A DNA stretch of 64,000 bases from Nocardia sp. alder85J (GTDB taxonomy: Bacteria > Actinomycetota > Actinomycetes > Mycobacteriales > Mycobacteriaceae): contig NZ_JAIUCZ020000009.1 in the NCBI RefSeq assembly GCF_020176955.2, positions 124,001-188,000 of the forward strand. Reading direction: 5' to 3'. Positions 26,893 to 35,431 of the stretch are shown here, in pieces. The translations under genes were made by a program, and so were the position numbers. Every line of letters begins with the position of its first letter. Positions within the stretch are counted from its first letter, which is position 1. The notes beneath the pieces are model-generated. The model saw only the letters and a list, made by a program, of their open reading frames with translations, searched no databases and was not told the origin of the DNA.

Positions 26893-27969
26893 TCAGGCGG
26901 TGGCCGCCGGGGCCAGTAATTCCAGGGCGCCGATGTCGAGCACGTGCGCGCAGTGCCGGTGCAGGGTCGTCATGAACAGCCGGTCCCCGCGGTCGGTGCG
27001 TTCGACGACCATCGAGGCGGCGATCGCGGTGATCACACCGGTGAAGCTCTGATACCGGATCGTCTCGCGGATCTGCGCGTCGGTGTACGGCGAATCCGGT
27101 CCGACCGAGGTGCGATAGAGGTCGATGAGTTCGTCGTAGTGCGCCCGGCGATCCTCGATCGACATCGCCCCGCCCAGGAAATTGGCGAGATCGGACATCA
27201 CCGGGCCCCGCATGACGCCCTGCCAATCCACCACCGTCAGTGGGCGTTCCGCGTCCGGGGAGCCGAAAAGCAGGTTGTCCAGCCGATAGTCGGCGTGCAC
27301 GAGCCCGATCGGGAACGTGGTGCGCGCGCTACGGTAGCTGTCGAACGAGCCGACCACCGCGTCGCAGACCGAGCGCTGCGGCGCGGTCAGGTGCTCGCCG
27401 TAGCGATCCAGGAACATCGTGTACAGCTGGGCCAGCAGGTCCTGGTTCAGCATCGACCCGCGGTCGAGCCAGTCGGCGTCGGTCAGCCCGGGATGCTCCA
27501 GGACGATCGCGTGCAGGCGGCCGAGTTCGCCGACCGCGAGCCGGGCCTGTTCGATGGTCGCGCCCCGGATCTCGTCACCGGGCGCCGAGGCGACGGCGTC
27601 ACCGATCAGCAGATCGAATGCGCCTGTGGCACTGTCGAATGCGGCGTGGTAGCAGACCGGTATCGGCCCGGCGGCGAGATGCGGGGCGAGTTCGCGATAG
27701 AAGCGGACCTCGCACTCGTACAGGCCCAGCGCGATGCCGGTCCGCCGGCTGGTGGGGTCGCCGGCGGCCACCTTCAGGATGACCGTCCGGGGCCCGGAGG
27801 CGCCGGGCGCGTAGTCGACGCTCACCCGATAGCAGTCGCTGACCTGCCCGGTGCCGATGCGCTCGGATCGGAAGCCGGTGACGGTTCCCGCACGCAGTGT
27901 CGCCGACAGCCGGTCGGCGGTGAGATCGGCGGGGGCTTCGATGACGGCATCGTCCGAATGGTCCTGCAT
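26893..27969 (-). CDS. APH-fold phosphotransferase-like protein
   Basis: A 358-residue protein of the aminoglycoside-phosphotransferase / ACAD10-like kinase fold. The catalytic loop is LVHADYRLDN (H225, D227, N232), followed by the metal-binding Asp248 in VVDWQG; VILKVA near residue 65 holds the ATP-site lysine. Such proteins often accompany acyl-CoA dehydrogenase and ligase clusters in actinomycetes. They may phosphorylate a hydroxylated substrate or acyl-CoA rather than an antibiotic. It is divergent from the Rieske oxygenase with two operator-A copies between them. A homologue lies at 57379. Confidence 0.83.
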   Translation of the reverse strand: MQDHSDDAVIEAPADLTADRLSATLRAGTVTGFRSERIGTGQVSDCYRVSVDYAPGASGPRTVILKVAAGDPTSRRTGIALGLYECEVRFYRELAPHLAAGPIPVCYHAAFDSATGAFDLLIGDAVASAPGDEIRGATIEQARLAVGELGRLHAIVLEHPGLTDADWLDRGSMLNQDLLAQLYTMFLDRYGEHLTAPQRSVCDAVVGSFDSYRSARTTFPIGLVHADYRLDNLLFGSPDAERPLTVVDWQGVMRGPVMSDLANFLGGAMSIEDRRAHYDELIDLYRTSVGPDSPYTDAQIRETIRYQSFTGVITAIAASMVVERTDRGDRLFMTTLHRHCAHVLDIGALELLAPAATA

Positions 27970-28020
27970 CCAAGCACGGTAACGCCGGGGACCGCCGCGC
28001 AGCGGCGGATCGAGAAAATT

Positions 28021-28037
28021 ACTGTTGTAGTTACAGG
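28021..28037. promoter_or_regulatory. Operator A copy before phosphotransferase
   Basis: ACTGTTG-TAG-TTACAGG keeps ACTGT and TTACAG with exact 3-bp spacing. It lies 52 bp upstream of the minus-strand start at 27969. Confidence 0.65.
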
Positions 28038-28087
28038 AAGGTATCCCGGTTCTGCTGTGGTCCGAGCCCGCTGCGGCAATGTGCATT

Positions 28088-28104
28088 ACTGTAAGATACT
28101 CAGT
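28088..28104. promoter_or_regulatory. Operator A copy before Rieske oxygenase
   Basis: ACTGTAA-GAT-ACTCAGT has a perfect left arm and a degenerate right arm. It lies 31 bp before the GTG start at 28135, where it would overlap a promoter. Confidence 0.5.
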
Positions 28105-28134
28105 ATCTATGTCGGTATGCGGGAGGTGTGACAC

Positions 28135-29139
28135 GTGAAGGTACCTTTCACCTGGAAGGTCACCGGCTGGTTCCAGATCGGCTGGTCACCCGAATTCCCG
28201 GTGGGTGAGGTCCGGCCGCTGCGGTACTTCGGCACGGATCTGGTCGCCTACCGTGACGAATCCGGCGAGATGCACGTGCTGACCGGCCACTGCCGTCACC
28301 TCGGCGCCCACATCGGTCACGGCGGCAAGGTCGTCGGCGACTGCGTGGAATGCCCCTTCCACGGCTGGCGCTGGGGCCCGGACGGGACCAACCGCCACAT
28401 CCCCGGCGAGGACCGGGTCGATCGCGGTCTGAGACTACGCGTGTACCCGGTGCTGGAACAGCACGGCTGTGTCTTCCTGTGGCATCAGCCGCACGGTGAG
28501 CCGCCGCGCTGGCCGATGCCCGACATCTTCGAACTCTTTCCCGAGGTGGGGGTCTCGCCCACCGGCTACTACCGGCCGTATCCGGAATTCTCCCGGCTGG
28601 CGGAGAAGGAGCCGGTGCACCCCCAGGTGGTGCTGGAGAACGGCCCCGACAGCGCGCATTTCCGCTACGTCCACCGCGCGACGGTGACACCGCGGATGCT
28701 CGACTACCGGGCGGACAACGAGTCCTGGACGTTCCACACCGGCTGGCCCGACGTCCGCAGCGACGATCCCGACGCCATGGCGCTGAAGATCCGCGGCCAC
28801 ATCTTCGGCCTCGGTGGCTCGATCAGCGCCTTCGACGGCGCCTCGAAACACCGGCTCATCCTCTCGTCGACCCCGGTCGACGACGGCGCCTGCAATCTGT
28901 TCTATTCGATCTGGTGGCCCCGGCTGCCCGGCGACGACTCGGACGTCCCGCCGCCGGAGGTGATCGAACGGGTGGAGAAGGAATTCCTGATCACCGTCTG
29001 GGACGACCTGAGCATCTGGCGGTACCAGGAGTACGTGGAGCACCCGCCGCTGTCGCCGGTCGACCGGAAACCCTATATGGACCTGCGGAAGTGGGCCCTC
29101 CAGTTCTACGATGTCCCGGCGGGGGAGGATCGGCCGTGA
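28135..29139 (+). CDS. Rieske non-heme iron oxygenase, KshA-like
   Basis: This 334-residue oxygenase has the Rieske cluster ligands C53-x-H55 and C73-x2-H76 (CPFHGW). The mononuclear iron site ENGPDSAHFRYVH supplies H175 and H180. Length and motifs match the oxygenase component of 3-ketosteroid 9-alpha-hydroxylase (KshA) and its relatives, which hydroxylate steroid-like polycycles. A reductase partner must be encoded elsewhere. The GTG start follows GGGAGG eight bases upstream. Together with the P450 it provides the oxygenation capacity of the 1-29 kb cluster. Steroid specificity is inferred from family only. Confidence 0.9.
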   Translation: MKVPFTWKVTGWFQIGWSPEFPVGEVRPLRYFGTDLVAYRDESGEMHVLTGHCRHLGAHIGHGGKVVGDCVECPFHGWRWGPDGTNRHIPGEDRVDRGLRLRVYPVLEQHGCVFLWHQPHGEPPRWPMPDIFELFPEVGVSPTGYYRPYPEFSRLAEKEPVHPQVVLENGPDSAHFRYVHRATVTPRMLDYRADNESWTFHTGWPDVRSDDPDAMALKIRGHIFGLGGSISAFDGASKHRLILSSTPVDDGACNLFYSIWWPRLPGDDSDVPPPEVIERVEKEFLITVWDDLSIWRYQEYVEHPPLSPVDRKPYMDLRKWALQFYDVPAGEDRP

Positions 29140-29552
29140 CTCCCCGGCGGGTTCGGCGGTGACGCCGAGGCGCGGGGCGGCCCGATCCACCACTTCGGGC
29201 CCCTGGACACGGCGCCCTCGGGTGAACAGCTGAGCCGCAGTCGGTGCCGGGCCGAGTACACCGGCGGCATGCTCACCCCCGAAGTGCTCGATCTGATCAC
29301 GCAGCAGTACAAGCTCACCCGGCTCTCCGATCACAGTGTGACGGGCAGGGATTCGAGCCGGCGGAAGAACACGCTGTGCCGCCACCGGAGCGTGCCGATC
29401 GGCCACCCGGCGCCGACGGTCTTCGGTCTTTCGTGGAATGAACGTCGGCGCCGATTGGTAACGGCCACAACAATGTCGCGATGACGTGCGCGGGGATGCG
29501 CGGGTGTTCTTCACTCCGGATCGGAGCTTTCTCATCCGGGGCAGGAGTCGAC
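29140..29552 (+). other. Intergenic region with a possible gene remnant
   Basis: No intact gene is visible in this 413-bp gap. Directly after the Rieske stop, the same frame continues open with protein-like sequence (GGPIHHFGPLDTAPSG, EYTGGMLTPEVLDL, TQQYKLTRLSDHSV) up to about 29340, then turns into low-complexity Arg-rich sequence. I do not recognise the family. It could be the decayed start or end of a former downstream gene. No terminator hairpin with a T-run was found. Confidence 0.3.
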
Positions 29553-30545
29553 ATGGTGGGATACTCGCGGCGGACGGGGATCGTGCTGCTGGCCGTTGCG
29601 CTTTTCCTGGCCTGCGGAGGGATCGGTGCACGGGCCGATCCCGCACCGGCGGACACCTCGCAAATCGGGGAGATCCGGCCGGGTCCCGGCCGGCAGACGC
29701 AGCTCGAGGTGTATTCGGCGGCGATGGGGCGATCGGTGAATATGACGTTGTTGCGGGCCGCGGATCCGGACACACCCGCGCCGACGCTGTATCTGCTCAA
29801 CGGTTCCAGCGGCGGATCGGACGGCAATTGGATCGACCACACCGATCTGGCCGAGTTCTTCGCCGGTAAACAGGTGAACGTCGTCGTGCTCATGGACGGC
29901 GCGGGTAGTTATTTCACTGATTGGCGCGCCGACGATCCGGTGCTCGGCAAGCAGCGCTGGGCCACCTTTCTGACCCGGGAGTTGCCGCCGATCGTGGACG
30001 AGGAATTCGACGGCACCGGCGCCGACGCCATTGCCGGGGTATCGATGGCGGGCACCTCGGTATTCCAATTGGCGCTCGCCGCACCGGGTTTCTACCGGGC
30101 CATCGGCTCCTACAGCGGATGCGCGCGGACCAGCGATCCCACCGGACAGGCCATCGTCGGCGCCGTGGTCACCACGCAGCGCGGGACGGTCGCCGACATG
30201 TGGGGGCCGCCGGGCGATCCGGACTGGGCGGCCAACGATCCGTATCTGCACGTGGACAAGCTGCGTGGCACCGCCATCTACGTGTCCGCCGGAAACGGGA
30301 CGCCGGGGCACAACGAGAATCTCGGGTACACCCGCGGTGACGCGATCCAACTGCTCTACCAGTTCGTGTTCGGGGTCCCGCTGGAGGCGATCGCGGACAT
30401 GTGCACCCGGCAGTTGCAGGATCGGTTGCGGGCGGCCGGAATTCCCGCGACCTTCGATCTGCGGCCCACCGGCACCCACTCCTGGGGCTACTGGCAGGAC
30501 GACCTGCACAGGTCCTGGCCGATGTTCGAGGAGGCCCTCCGATGA
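29553..30545 (+). CDS. Secreted esterase, antigen-85/mycolyltransferase-like
   Basis: A 330-residue alpha/beta hydrolase with a signal peptide: basic MVGYSRRTG, a hydrophobic core and likely cleavage after Ala28 (ARA|DP). The nucleophile is Ser164 in AGVSMAGTS, and THSWGYW near residue 309 supplies the catalytic His. This layout matches the antigen 85 / corynomycolyltransferase family, which moves mycolyl groups onto trehalose or arabinogalactan outside the membrane. The ATG follows GCAGGAG. It overlaps the MFS gene by ATGA, tying lipid modification to export. A lipase-like role on another envelope lipid is also possible. Confidence 0.88.
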   Translation: MVGYSRRTGIVLLAVALFLACGGIGARADPAPADTSQIGEIRPGPGRQTQLEVYSAAMGRSVNMTLLRAADPDTPAPTLYLLNGSSGGSDGNWIDHTDLAEFFAGKQVNVVVLMDGAGSYFTDWRADDPVLGKQRWATFLTRELPPIVDEEFDGTGADAIAGVSMAGTSVFQLALAAPGFYRAIGSYSGCARTSDPTGQAIVGAVVTTQRGTVADMWGPPGDPDWAANDPYLHVDKLRGTAIYVSAGNGTPGHNENLGYTRGDAIQLLYQFVFGVPLEAIADMCTRQLQDRLRAAGIPATFDLRPTGTHSWGYWQDDLHRSWPMFEEALR

Positions 30546-31963
30546 CGCGGCGAGAGGCAGCGGTGGCGCTCGGTTCCTTCGGGGCGTGCCTGATCTCGGT
30601 GTTCATGCAGATGATCGACGTCACGATCGTCACCACCGCACTGCCGGTCGTGACCGAGGACGTGGGGGCGTCGCAGTCCCAGCAGTTGTGGGTGGTGGCC
30701 GGTTACTCGCTGGCCTTCGCGTGCGTACTGCTGACCGCGGCCCGGCTCGGCGCGATCGCCGGTCGGCGGCGGATGTTCCTGTGGTCCGCCGCGGGCTTCG
30801 CGGCGGCCTCGCTGTGGTGTGGAATGTCCACCAGCGCTTCGGAACTGGTGCTCGCCCGGATCGTCCAGGGGGTCGCGGGGGCGGGGATGGCGGCGCAGAC
30901 CATCGCGGTCATCACCGCCTCCTTCCGGCGTGATCATCAGCCGTATGCGTTCGCCGCCTACGGCGCCACCGCGGGTTTCGCGGGCATGCTCGGGCCGGTG
31001 CTGGGCGGCGTGCTGATCACCGTGAATCCGTTCGGGCTGGGCTGGCACGTCATCTTCCTGATGAATCTGCCGCTCGGCGTGCTGGCCGTCGGGCTGGCCT
31101 GGCGGTATCTGCGGATCGGGCCGGCGGCGCAGCGTCCGCCGCTGGATCTGCGCGGTTCCGTGATCGCCACGGCCGCCTTGTTTCTGCTGCTGATCGCGCT
31201 GTCGGACAGTCAGCAGTCGGGCTGGCGGCCGGTGCACTGGGGGTGCGCGGCGGCCGCGCTGGCGCTCGGCGGGCTGTTCGTGGTCCACGAGCGGCTGACC
31301 CGGCGCGCCGGCGGGATGGCGCTGGTGCGGCTGGATCTGTTCGGCGACAAGGGTTTCGCGGTCGGCTCGGTGCTGGTGGCGATCTTCTTCGGGTTGTTCA
31401 CCGCCTTCGTGTTCACCGTGTCGATCCTGTTGCAGGTGGTGCTGCACTTCTCGGTGCTGCGGACCGGAATCGCCATGACCCCCTTCGCCATCGGGGCCGG
31501 GGCCGGGGCGCTGCTGTCGCCGAGGCTGGTGAACCGCTTCGGTGTGCGCGCACTCGCGGCCGGGGTGGTGGGCTTCGGCGGCTGGGTCGCGGTGGGGGTG
31601 GGATACCTCTACGTCGAGTCCGGGGCCGTGAATCTGGCGCTGGTCACGGCCCCGGTGTTCCTGGCCGGATTCGGGGTCGGGGTGTTCGGCGTCCCGTTGC
31701 AGCCGATCATGCTGGCGGGCCTGGACGACGACGCGATGGGTGAGGCGTCGGGTCTGTTGCCGACCGTCGAGCAGATCGGCAATTCGGTCGGGCTCGCGGT
31801 GCTCAGCGCGCTGTTCTTCCGCGCGCACACGCTGACCGGCAGCATGACCATGCTGAGTGCGATCGCCGTCGCCGCGCTCGGCCTCGGCGCGCTCACCCTG
31901 GCGTTGCCCGACCGCCGCGCGGTGGCCGGATCGACCCCGTGGAGCCGGGCCGCGACGGCGTGA
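30542..31963 (+). CDS. MFS transporter, DHA2 (EmrB/QacA) type
   Basis: A 473-residue membrane protein with about 14 predicted helices. The first has MQMIDVTIVTTALP (family motif D1), and GLLPTVEQIGNSVG occurs near the end. Motif A is weakly present as RLGAIAGRRRMFL. DHA2 proteins export drugs or lipids using the proton gradient. It starts within the esterase stop codon (ATGA), so both are co-translated. It ends 12 bp from the convergent MMPL gene. In this setting a role in moving an envelope lipid or its precursor is plausible. Confidence 0.88.
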   Translation: MTRREAAVALGSFGACLISVFMQMIDVTIVTTALPVVTEDVGASQSQQLWVVAGYSLAFACVLLTAARLGAIAGRRRMFLWSAAGFAAASLWCGMSTSASELVLARIVQGVAGAGMAAQTIAVITASFRRDHQPYAFAAYGATAGFAGMLGPVLGGVLITVNPFGLGWHVIFLMNLPLGVLAVGLAWRYLRIGPAAQRPPLDLRGSVIATAALFLLLIALSDSQQSGWRPVHWGCAAAALALGGLFVVHERLTRRAGGMALVRLDLFGDKGFAVGSVLVAIFFGLFTAFVFTVSILLQVVLHFSVLRTGIAMTPFAIGAGAGALLSPRLVNRFGVRALAAGVVGFGGWVAVGVGYLYVESGAVNLALVTAPVFLAGFGVGVFGVPLQPIMLAGLDDDAMGEASGLLPTVEQIGNSVGLAVLSALFFRAHTLTGSMTMLSAIAVAALGLGALTLALPDRRAVAGSTPWSRAATA

Positions 31964-31975
31964 CGCCGCCGGCGC

Positions 31976-34183
31976 TCAGCGCGGTGAGCCGACTGCCGAC
32001 TCTGCCAATTCCGCACGCGGCGAATCGGTTTCGGAGACGGGAAGTTCCCGGCGGCAGGCCCGGCGGCGCCCGGCGGGCGTCCACCAGCAGGCCGCGCCCA
32101 GCAGCCGCATCAGCGCCGGCATCAGCAGCAGCCGCAGGATCACGGCATCGATGAACAGCGCGGTGGCCATGCCGATCGCGATGTACTGCATCATCACCAG
32201 ATCCGACAGCGCGAACGCCCCGCACACGACGATCAGGACGAGGGCGGCGGCGGTGATGATCCAGCCGGTGCGCGCGACGCCGAGGCGCACCGCCTCGGTA
32301 TCGGACACGCCGCCGGCCCGCGCCTCGTGGATCCGGGCCAGCAGGAACACCTGGTAATCGGTGGACAGCCCATAGATCACCGAAATGATCAGCACCAGCA
32401 CGAGTGCCATGATCGGCTGCGGGGTGAAGTGCAGCAGCCCGGCCCCGTGCCCGTCGGCGAAGATCCAGGTGAGCACGCCGAGCGTGGAGCCGAGCTCGAG
32501 CAGATTCAGCAGTCCGGCCTGCAACGGAAGTAGCGGTGAGCCGAAGGCCAGCATCAGCAGCGCGGTGGTGACCAGGAAGACCAGTGCGACGACCCACGGC
32601 ATCCGGTGCCGCAGCGCGGCCACACTGTCGCGTTCCACCGCGGACTGGCCGCCGACCAGCACGATCGTGCCGTTCGGCGTCGGCATGGACCGCAGGTAGC
32701 CGATGGTCTCCTCGGCGTCGTGCGCGTCCTGGAGCACCGTCGACGTGGTGAAAACGCCCAGCTGCCACGGGGAGTGGAAGGGTTCGGGGAACGGGGCCTT
32801 CAGGCCGGGGGCCCGGTTCGCCGTCGCCAGCACCGTGCCGATGTCGCTGTCGTCGTGGGTGATCATCACGATGTCGATCGGATCGGTCTGGCGCAGTGGG
32901 AAGATGGCGTCGAAGTGCTGTTGCGCGGTGCGCGCCGGATGTTCCGGTGGCAGAAAGCGTTCGGAGATACCGCCGAAGCCGACGTCGCGCACCGGGGCGA
33001 TGAGCACCACCAGGATCGCCAGGACCGGCACCACCGCCACGATCGGCCGGCGCATCACCGCGCCGGCGATCCGGCCCCACGGATTGTCGCGTTGCTCGGC
33101 GGCCGCCCGGCGAGCGTGGAATCGGTTGAATCCCAGCCAGTTCACCCGCCGGCCCAGGATCGCGAGCAGGGCCGGCAGCACGGTCACCGAGACCGCTGCC
33201 GCCAGTGCCACCGTCACCATCGCGCCCACGGCGAACGACCGCAGGAATCCGTGCGGGAGAATCAGGATCGCGCCCGCGGCGGCCACCACGACGGTCGCCG
33301 AGAACGCCACCGTGCGACCGGCGGTCGCCACCGCGGCCCGCGCCGCGTCCGGCACCTCGCGGCCCGCGGCCAGCTCCTCCCGGAACCGGCTCACGATGAA
33401 CAGCCCGTAGTCGATGGCCAGACCCAGGCCGATCATCGAAACAACTGGCGAGACAAAGGAATTCACCTGCATGAAGGTGGTCAGGAAGCGGACCACGCCC
33501 CACGCGCCGATGACGGTCAGCCCGCCGACGGCCAGCGGTAGCGCCGCGGCGACCACGCCGCCGAACAGGAAGAACAACAGTACCGCCACGGCGGGAATCG
33601 CGAACAATTCCATCCGCCGCTGATCCTGCGCCATGGTGTCGTTGAGGGCGAGCGCGACCGGGGCCCGGCCGGCGACCTCCATGTCCACGCCCGGCAGCGT
33701 CAGGGCCCCGGCGACCTTGCGATAGTTGTTCAGCAGGGTGGTGTCGTCGTCGCCGCGGACGGCGACGGAGGCGAAGGCGTAGTCGCGCGCTTCGGTGCCG
33801 AACAGTTCCGGCAGGGTCAGCCCGGTGTCGGTGGCCCAGTAGGCGGCGTTGATCTTGTCGATCCGGTCCGGAAAGCGTTGCGGCAGACCGTTGAGGTAGT
33901 CGACCGCGGTGGCGGCGAAACGCGGGTCGTCGACGGTCGTTCCGGCGGGTGCGTGGAACAGCAGCAACACGTCGGCGGCGTGGTCGTGGCCGAACGCGTG
34001 GTCCCGGATCCGCGCCTCCTGCGCCGATTCCGAGCCGGGATCGTCCCATCCACCGACCCCGAGGCGATCGGCGAGTCCGAGGCCGTAGACGCCGAGCGCG
34101 AGCAGGCCGCCGACCACGAGGACGAGGATGCCGAACCGCCGCCGGACGACCAGATTTATCCAGCGCCCGAACTCACCCGACAT
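31976..34183 (-). CDS. MMPL-family RND transporter
   Basis: This 735-residue inner-membrane transporter has the duplicated MMPL layout: a helix near residue 20, a large periplasmic loop, a helix bundle with GLAIDYGLFIVSRFREE, then a second loop and a bundle with GLSTDYQVFLLARIHE. The two Asp-Tyr pairs are the proton-relay residues of the family. It is shorter than the classic mycobacterial MmpL proteins and lacks their long C-terminal domain. ATG 34183 follows GGGGG. It is divergent from the polyketide synthase and likely exports that lipid. An IS element now sits 87 bp upstream of its start. Confidence 0.9.
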   Translation of the reverse strand: MSGEFGRWINLVVRRRFGILVLVVGGLLALGVYGLGLADRLGVGGWDDPGSESAQEARIRDHAFGHDHAADVLLLFHAPAGTTVDDPRFAATAVDYLNGLPQRFPDRIDKINAAYWATDTGLTLPELFGTEARDYAFASVAVRGDDDTTLLNNYRKVAGALTLPGVDMEVAGRAPVALALNDTMAQDQRRMELFAIPAVAVLLFFLFGGVVAAALPLAVGGLTVIGAWGVVRFLTTFMQVNSFVSPVVSMIGLGLAIDYGLFIVSRFREELAAGREVPDAARAAVATAGRTVAFSATVVVAAAGAILILPHGFLRSFAVGAMVTVALAAAVSVTVLPALLAILGRRVNWLGFNRFHARRAAAEQRDNPWGRIAGAVMRRPIVAVVPVLAILVVLIAPVRDVGFGGISERFLPPEHPARTAQQHFDAIFPLRQTDPIDIVMITHDDSDIGTVLATANRAPGLKAPFPEPFHSPWQLGVFTTSTVLQDAHDAEETIGYLRSMPTPNGTIVLVGGQSAVERDSVAALRHRMPWVVALVFLVTTALLMLAFGSPLLPLQAGLLNLLELGSTLGVLTWIFADGHGAGLLHFTPQPIMALVLVLIISVIYGLSTDYQVFLLARIHEARAGGVSDTEAVRLGVARTGWIITAAALVLIVVCGAFALSDLVMMQYIAIGMATALFIDAVILRLLLMPALMRLLGAACWWTPAGRRRACRRELPVSETDSPRAELAESAVGSPR

Positions 34184-34269
34184 CGCAGCCCCCAACCGGA
34201 AAATGCTGGCCGGCACCCACCGCCGGTCAGGTGAAACGTAGGCAACCACAATCGATTCGGTGGTGTATT

Positions 34270-34285
34270 GAGGTGATCCCAGCGA
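34270..34285 (+). repeat. IS left terminal inverted repeat
   Basis: GAGGTGATCCCAGCGA is the exact reverse complement of 35241-35256. The three bases before it (ATT, 34267-34269) equal those after the right end (35257-35259) and may be the target duplication. Confidence 0.88.
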
Positions 34286-34409
34286 TGGAATGGGCGCAAT
34301 CGCCCATCAGACACGCACATTCGAGGAATACCGGGCAATGCCGGGAAAGGCGTGGAGCCCCCTGTAAGTGAGTTCTTACCACAGAATTCACACCCTCAGA
34401 GGACTCCAC

Positions 34410-35237
34410 GTGATCGCCTATTCTGCCATGCTCGACGTCCCGCGTGAACTGGTCGACTACGTGTCGCGGCTGCTGGCCGGTGAACGCCGCCGACTCGGCA
34501 CCCGCCGCGGTACCCGCGCACTGACCCCGTGGAAGCAAGCGGTGTTCGTGCTGGCCTGGATGCGCAAACGCGACGACGTGGCGATTCTCGGCACCGGATT
34601 CGGTCTCGGCCGCTCCACCGCGTACCGGTACCGCGACGAAGGCGTGAAAGTCCTTGCCGCCCAAGCACCCGAACTCCGCGAAGCCCTCGAACGAGCCGCC
34701 GCCGAAGGCATGGCCTACGTCATCCTCGACGGGAAGATCTTCGAGACCGACCGCGTCGGCGAGAAGACCGTCAGCGTGAAAGACGAGGTCATCGACCTGT
34801 GGTACTCCGGGAAAGCCCGCACCCAGGGCGCGAACATCCAAGCGGTATCCAGTCCGCAGGGAATCCCGCTGTGGGTCAGCGACGAAAACCCCGGCTCGAT
34901 CCACGACATCAACGCCGCCCGGGAACTGGTCTTCGCCGACCTCTACCGGGCCGCAACACATCTGAACCTGCCCACCCTCGCCGACAGCGGCTACGAAGGC
35001 GCCGGCATCGGCGTCCACACCCCTGTCAAACAGCCGCCCGGAGAACATCTGCATGTCGACAACCGCGCCTACAACGCCTTGCTCCGTGGCATGCGTGCCC
35101 TCGGCGAACGCGGGTTCGCGCTGCTCAGTCAACGCTGGAGGGCGCTGCAGCGCATCACCATCAGCCCCGAACGAGCCGGCGGCCTCGTGAAAGCCGCTCT
35201 CGTACTCACACAATTCGAACATCAAATGATCTCATGA
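34410..35237 (+). CDS. IS5-family DDE transposase
   Basis: A 275-residue transposase begins VIAYSAMLDVPRELV. I chose GTG 34410 behind AGAGGACT because IS5 relatives start at this point. The N-terminal half carries the helix-turn-helix (GLGRSTAYRYRDEG). The catalytic domain is DDE_Tnp_4-like, with VILDGKIFETD (first Asp), LADSGYEGAG (second Asp) and a C-terminal acidic region. No frameshift or stop disrupts it. A GTG 42 bases earlier is in frame but lacks a ribosome-binding site. Confidence 0.88.
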   Translation: MIAYSAMLDVPRELVDYVSRLLAGERRRLGTRRGTRALTPWKQAVFVLAWMRKRDDVAILGTGFGLGRSTAYRYRDEGVKVLAAQAPELREALERAAAEGMAYVILDGKIFETDRVGEKTVSVKDEVIDLWYSGKARTQGANIQAVSSPQGIPLWVSDENPGSIHDINAARELVFADLYRAATHLNLPTLADSGYEGAGIGVHTPVKQPPGEHLHVDNRAYNALLRGMRALGERGFALLSQRWRALQRITISPERAGGLVKAALVLTQFEHQMIS

Positions 35238-35240
35238 AAG

Positions 35241-35256
35241 TCGCTGGGATCACCTC
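35241..35256 (-). repeat. IS right terminal inverted repeat
   Basis: TCGCTGGGATCACCTC is the exact inverted copy of 34270-34285 and marks the element's right boundary, four bases past the transposase stop. Confidence 0.88.
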
Positions 35257-35431
35257 ATTGTTCGGGCCCATTCGAGATTTCACAACCCGATCATGATCAC
35301 TTTGTGAAGTGTCCCCGAAGTCGGGAAGGCGCGTCGGGTCGGCCGTTAGCATGAGGCCAACGCCAGCGGGCCTGTTCGATGGTCGCCGAAAATCGTTGGC
35401 AATCAGACTGATCCGACCGCGGAGGGTGTTC

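Larger units (their letters stand above)
34270..35256 (+). mobile_element. Complete IS5-family insertion sequence, 987 bp
   Basis: Perfect 16-bp terminal inverted repeats bound one transposase gene. A 3-bp direct repeat (ATT) flanks both ends, as expected for the IS427-like branch of the IS5 family. The element lies in the divergent region between the MMPL transporter and the polyketide synthase, and its transposase points toward the synthase. Ends and gene are intact, so insertion is probably recent and the element may be active. Confidence 0.88.

Noticed and set aside
26893..27969. An aminoglycoside-resistance kinase
   Set aside because: The kinase motifs are present but the gene sits under the catabolic operator and has the ACAD10-like layout common in acyl-CoA clusters.
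29345..29375. A tRNA-like T-loop (GATTCGA) that could mark an attachment site
   Set aside because: The flanking bases do not form the T-stem or acceptor stem, and no integrase or second copy is present.
34368..34409. GTG 34368 as the transposase start
   Set aside because: No ribosome-binding site, and IS5 relatives begin at the IAYSAMLDV segment coded from 34410.
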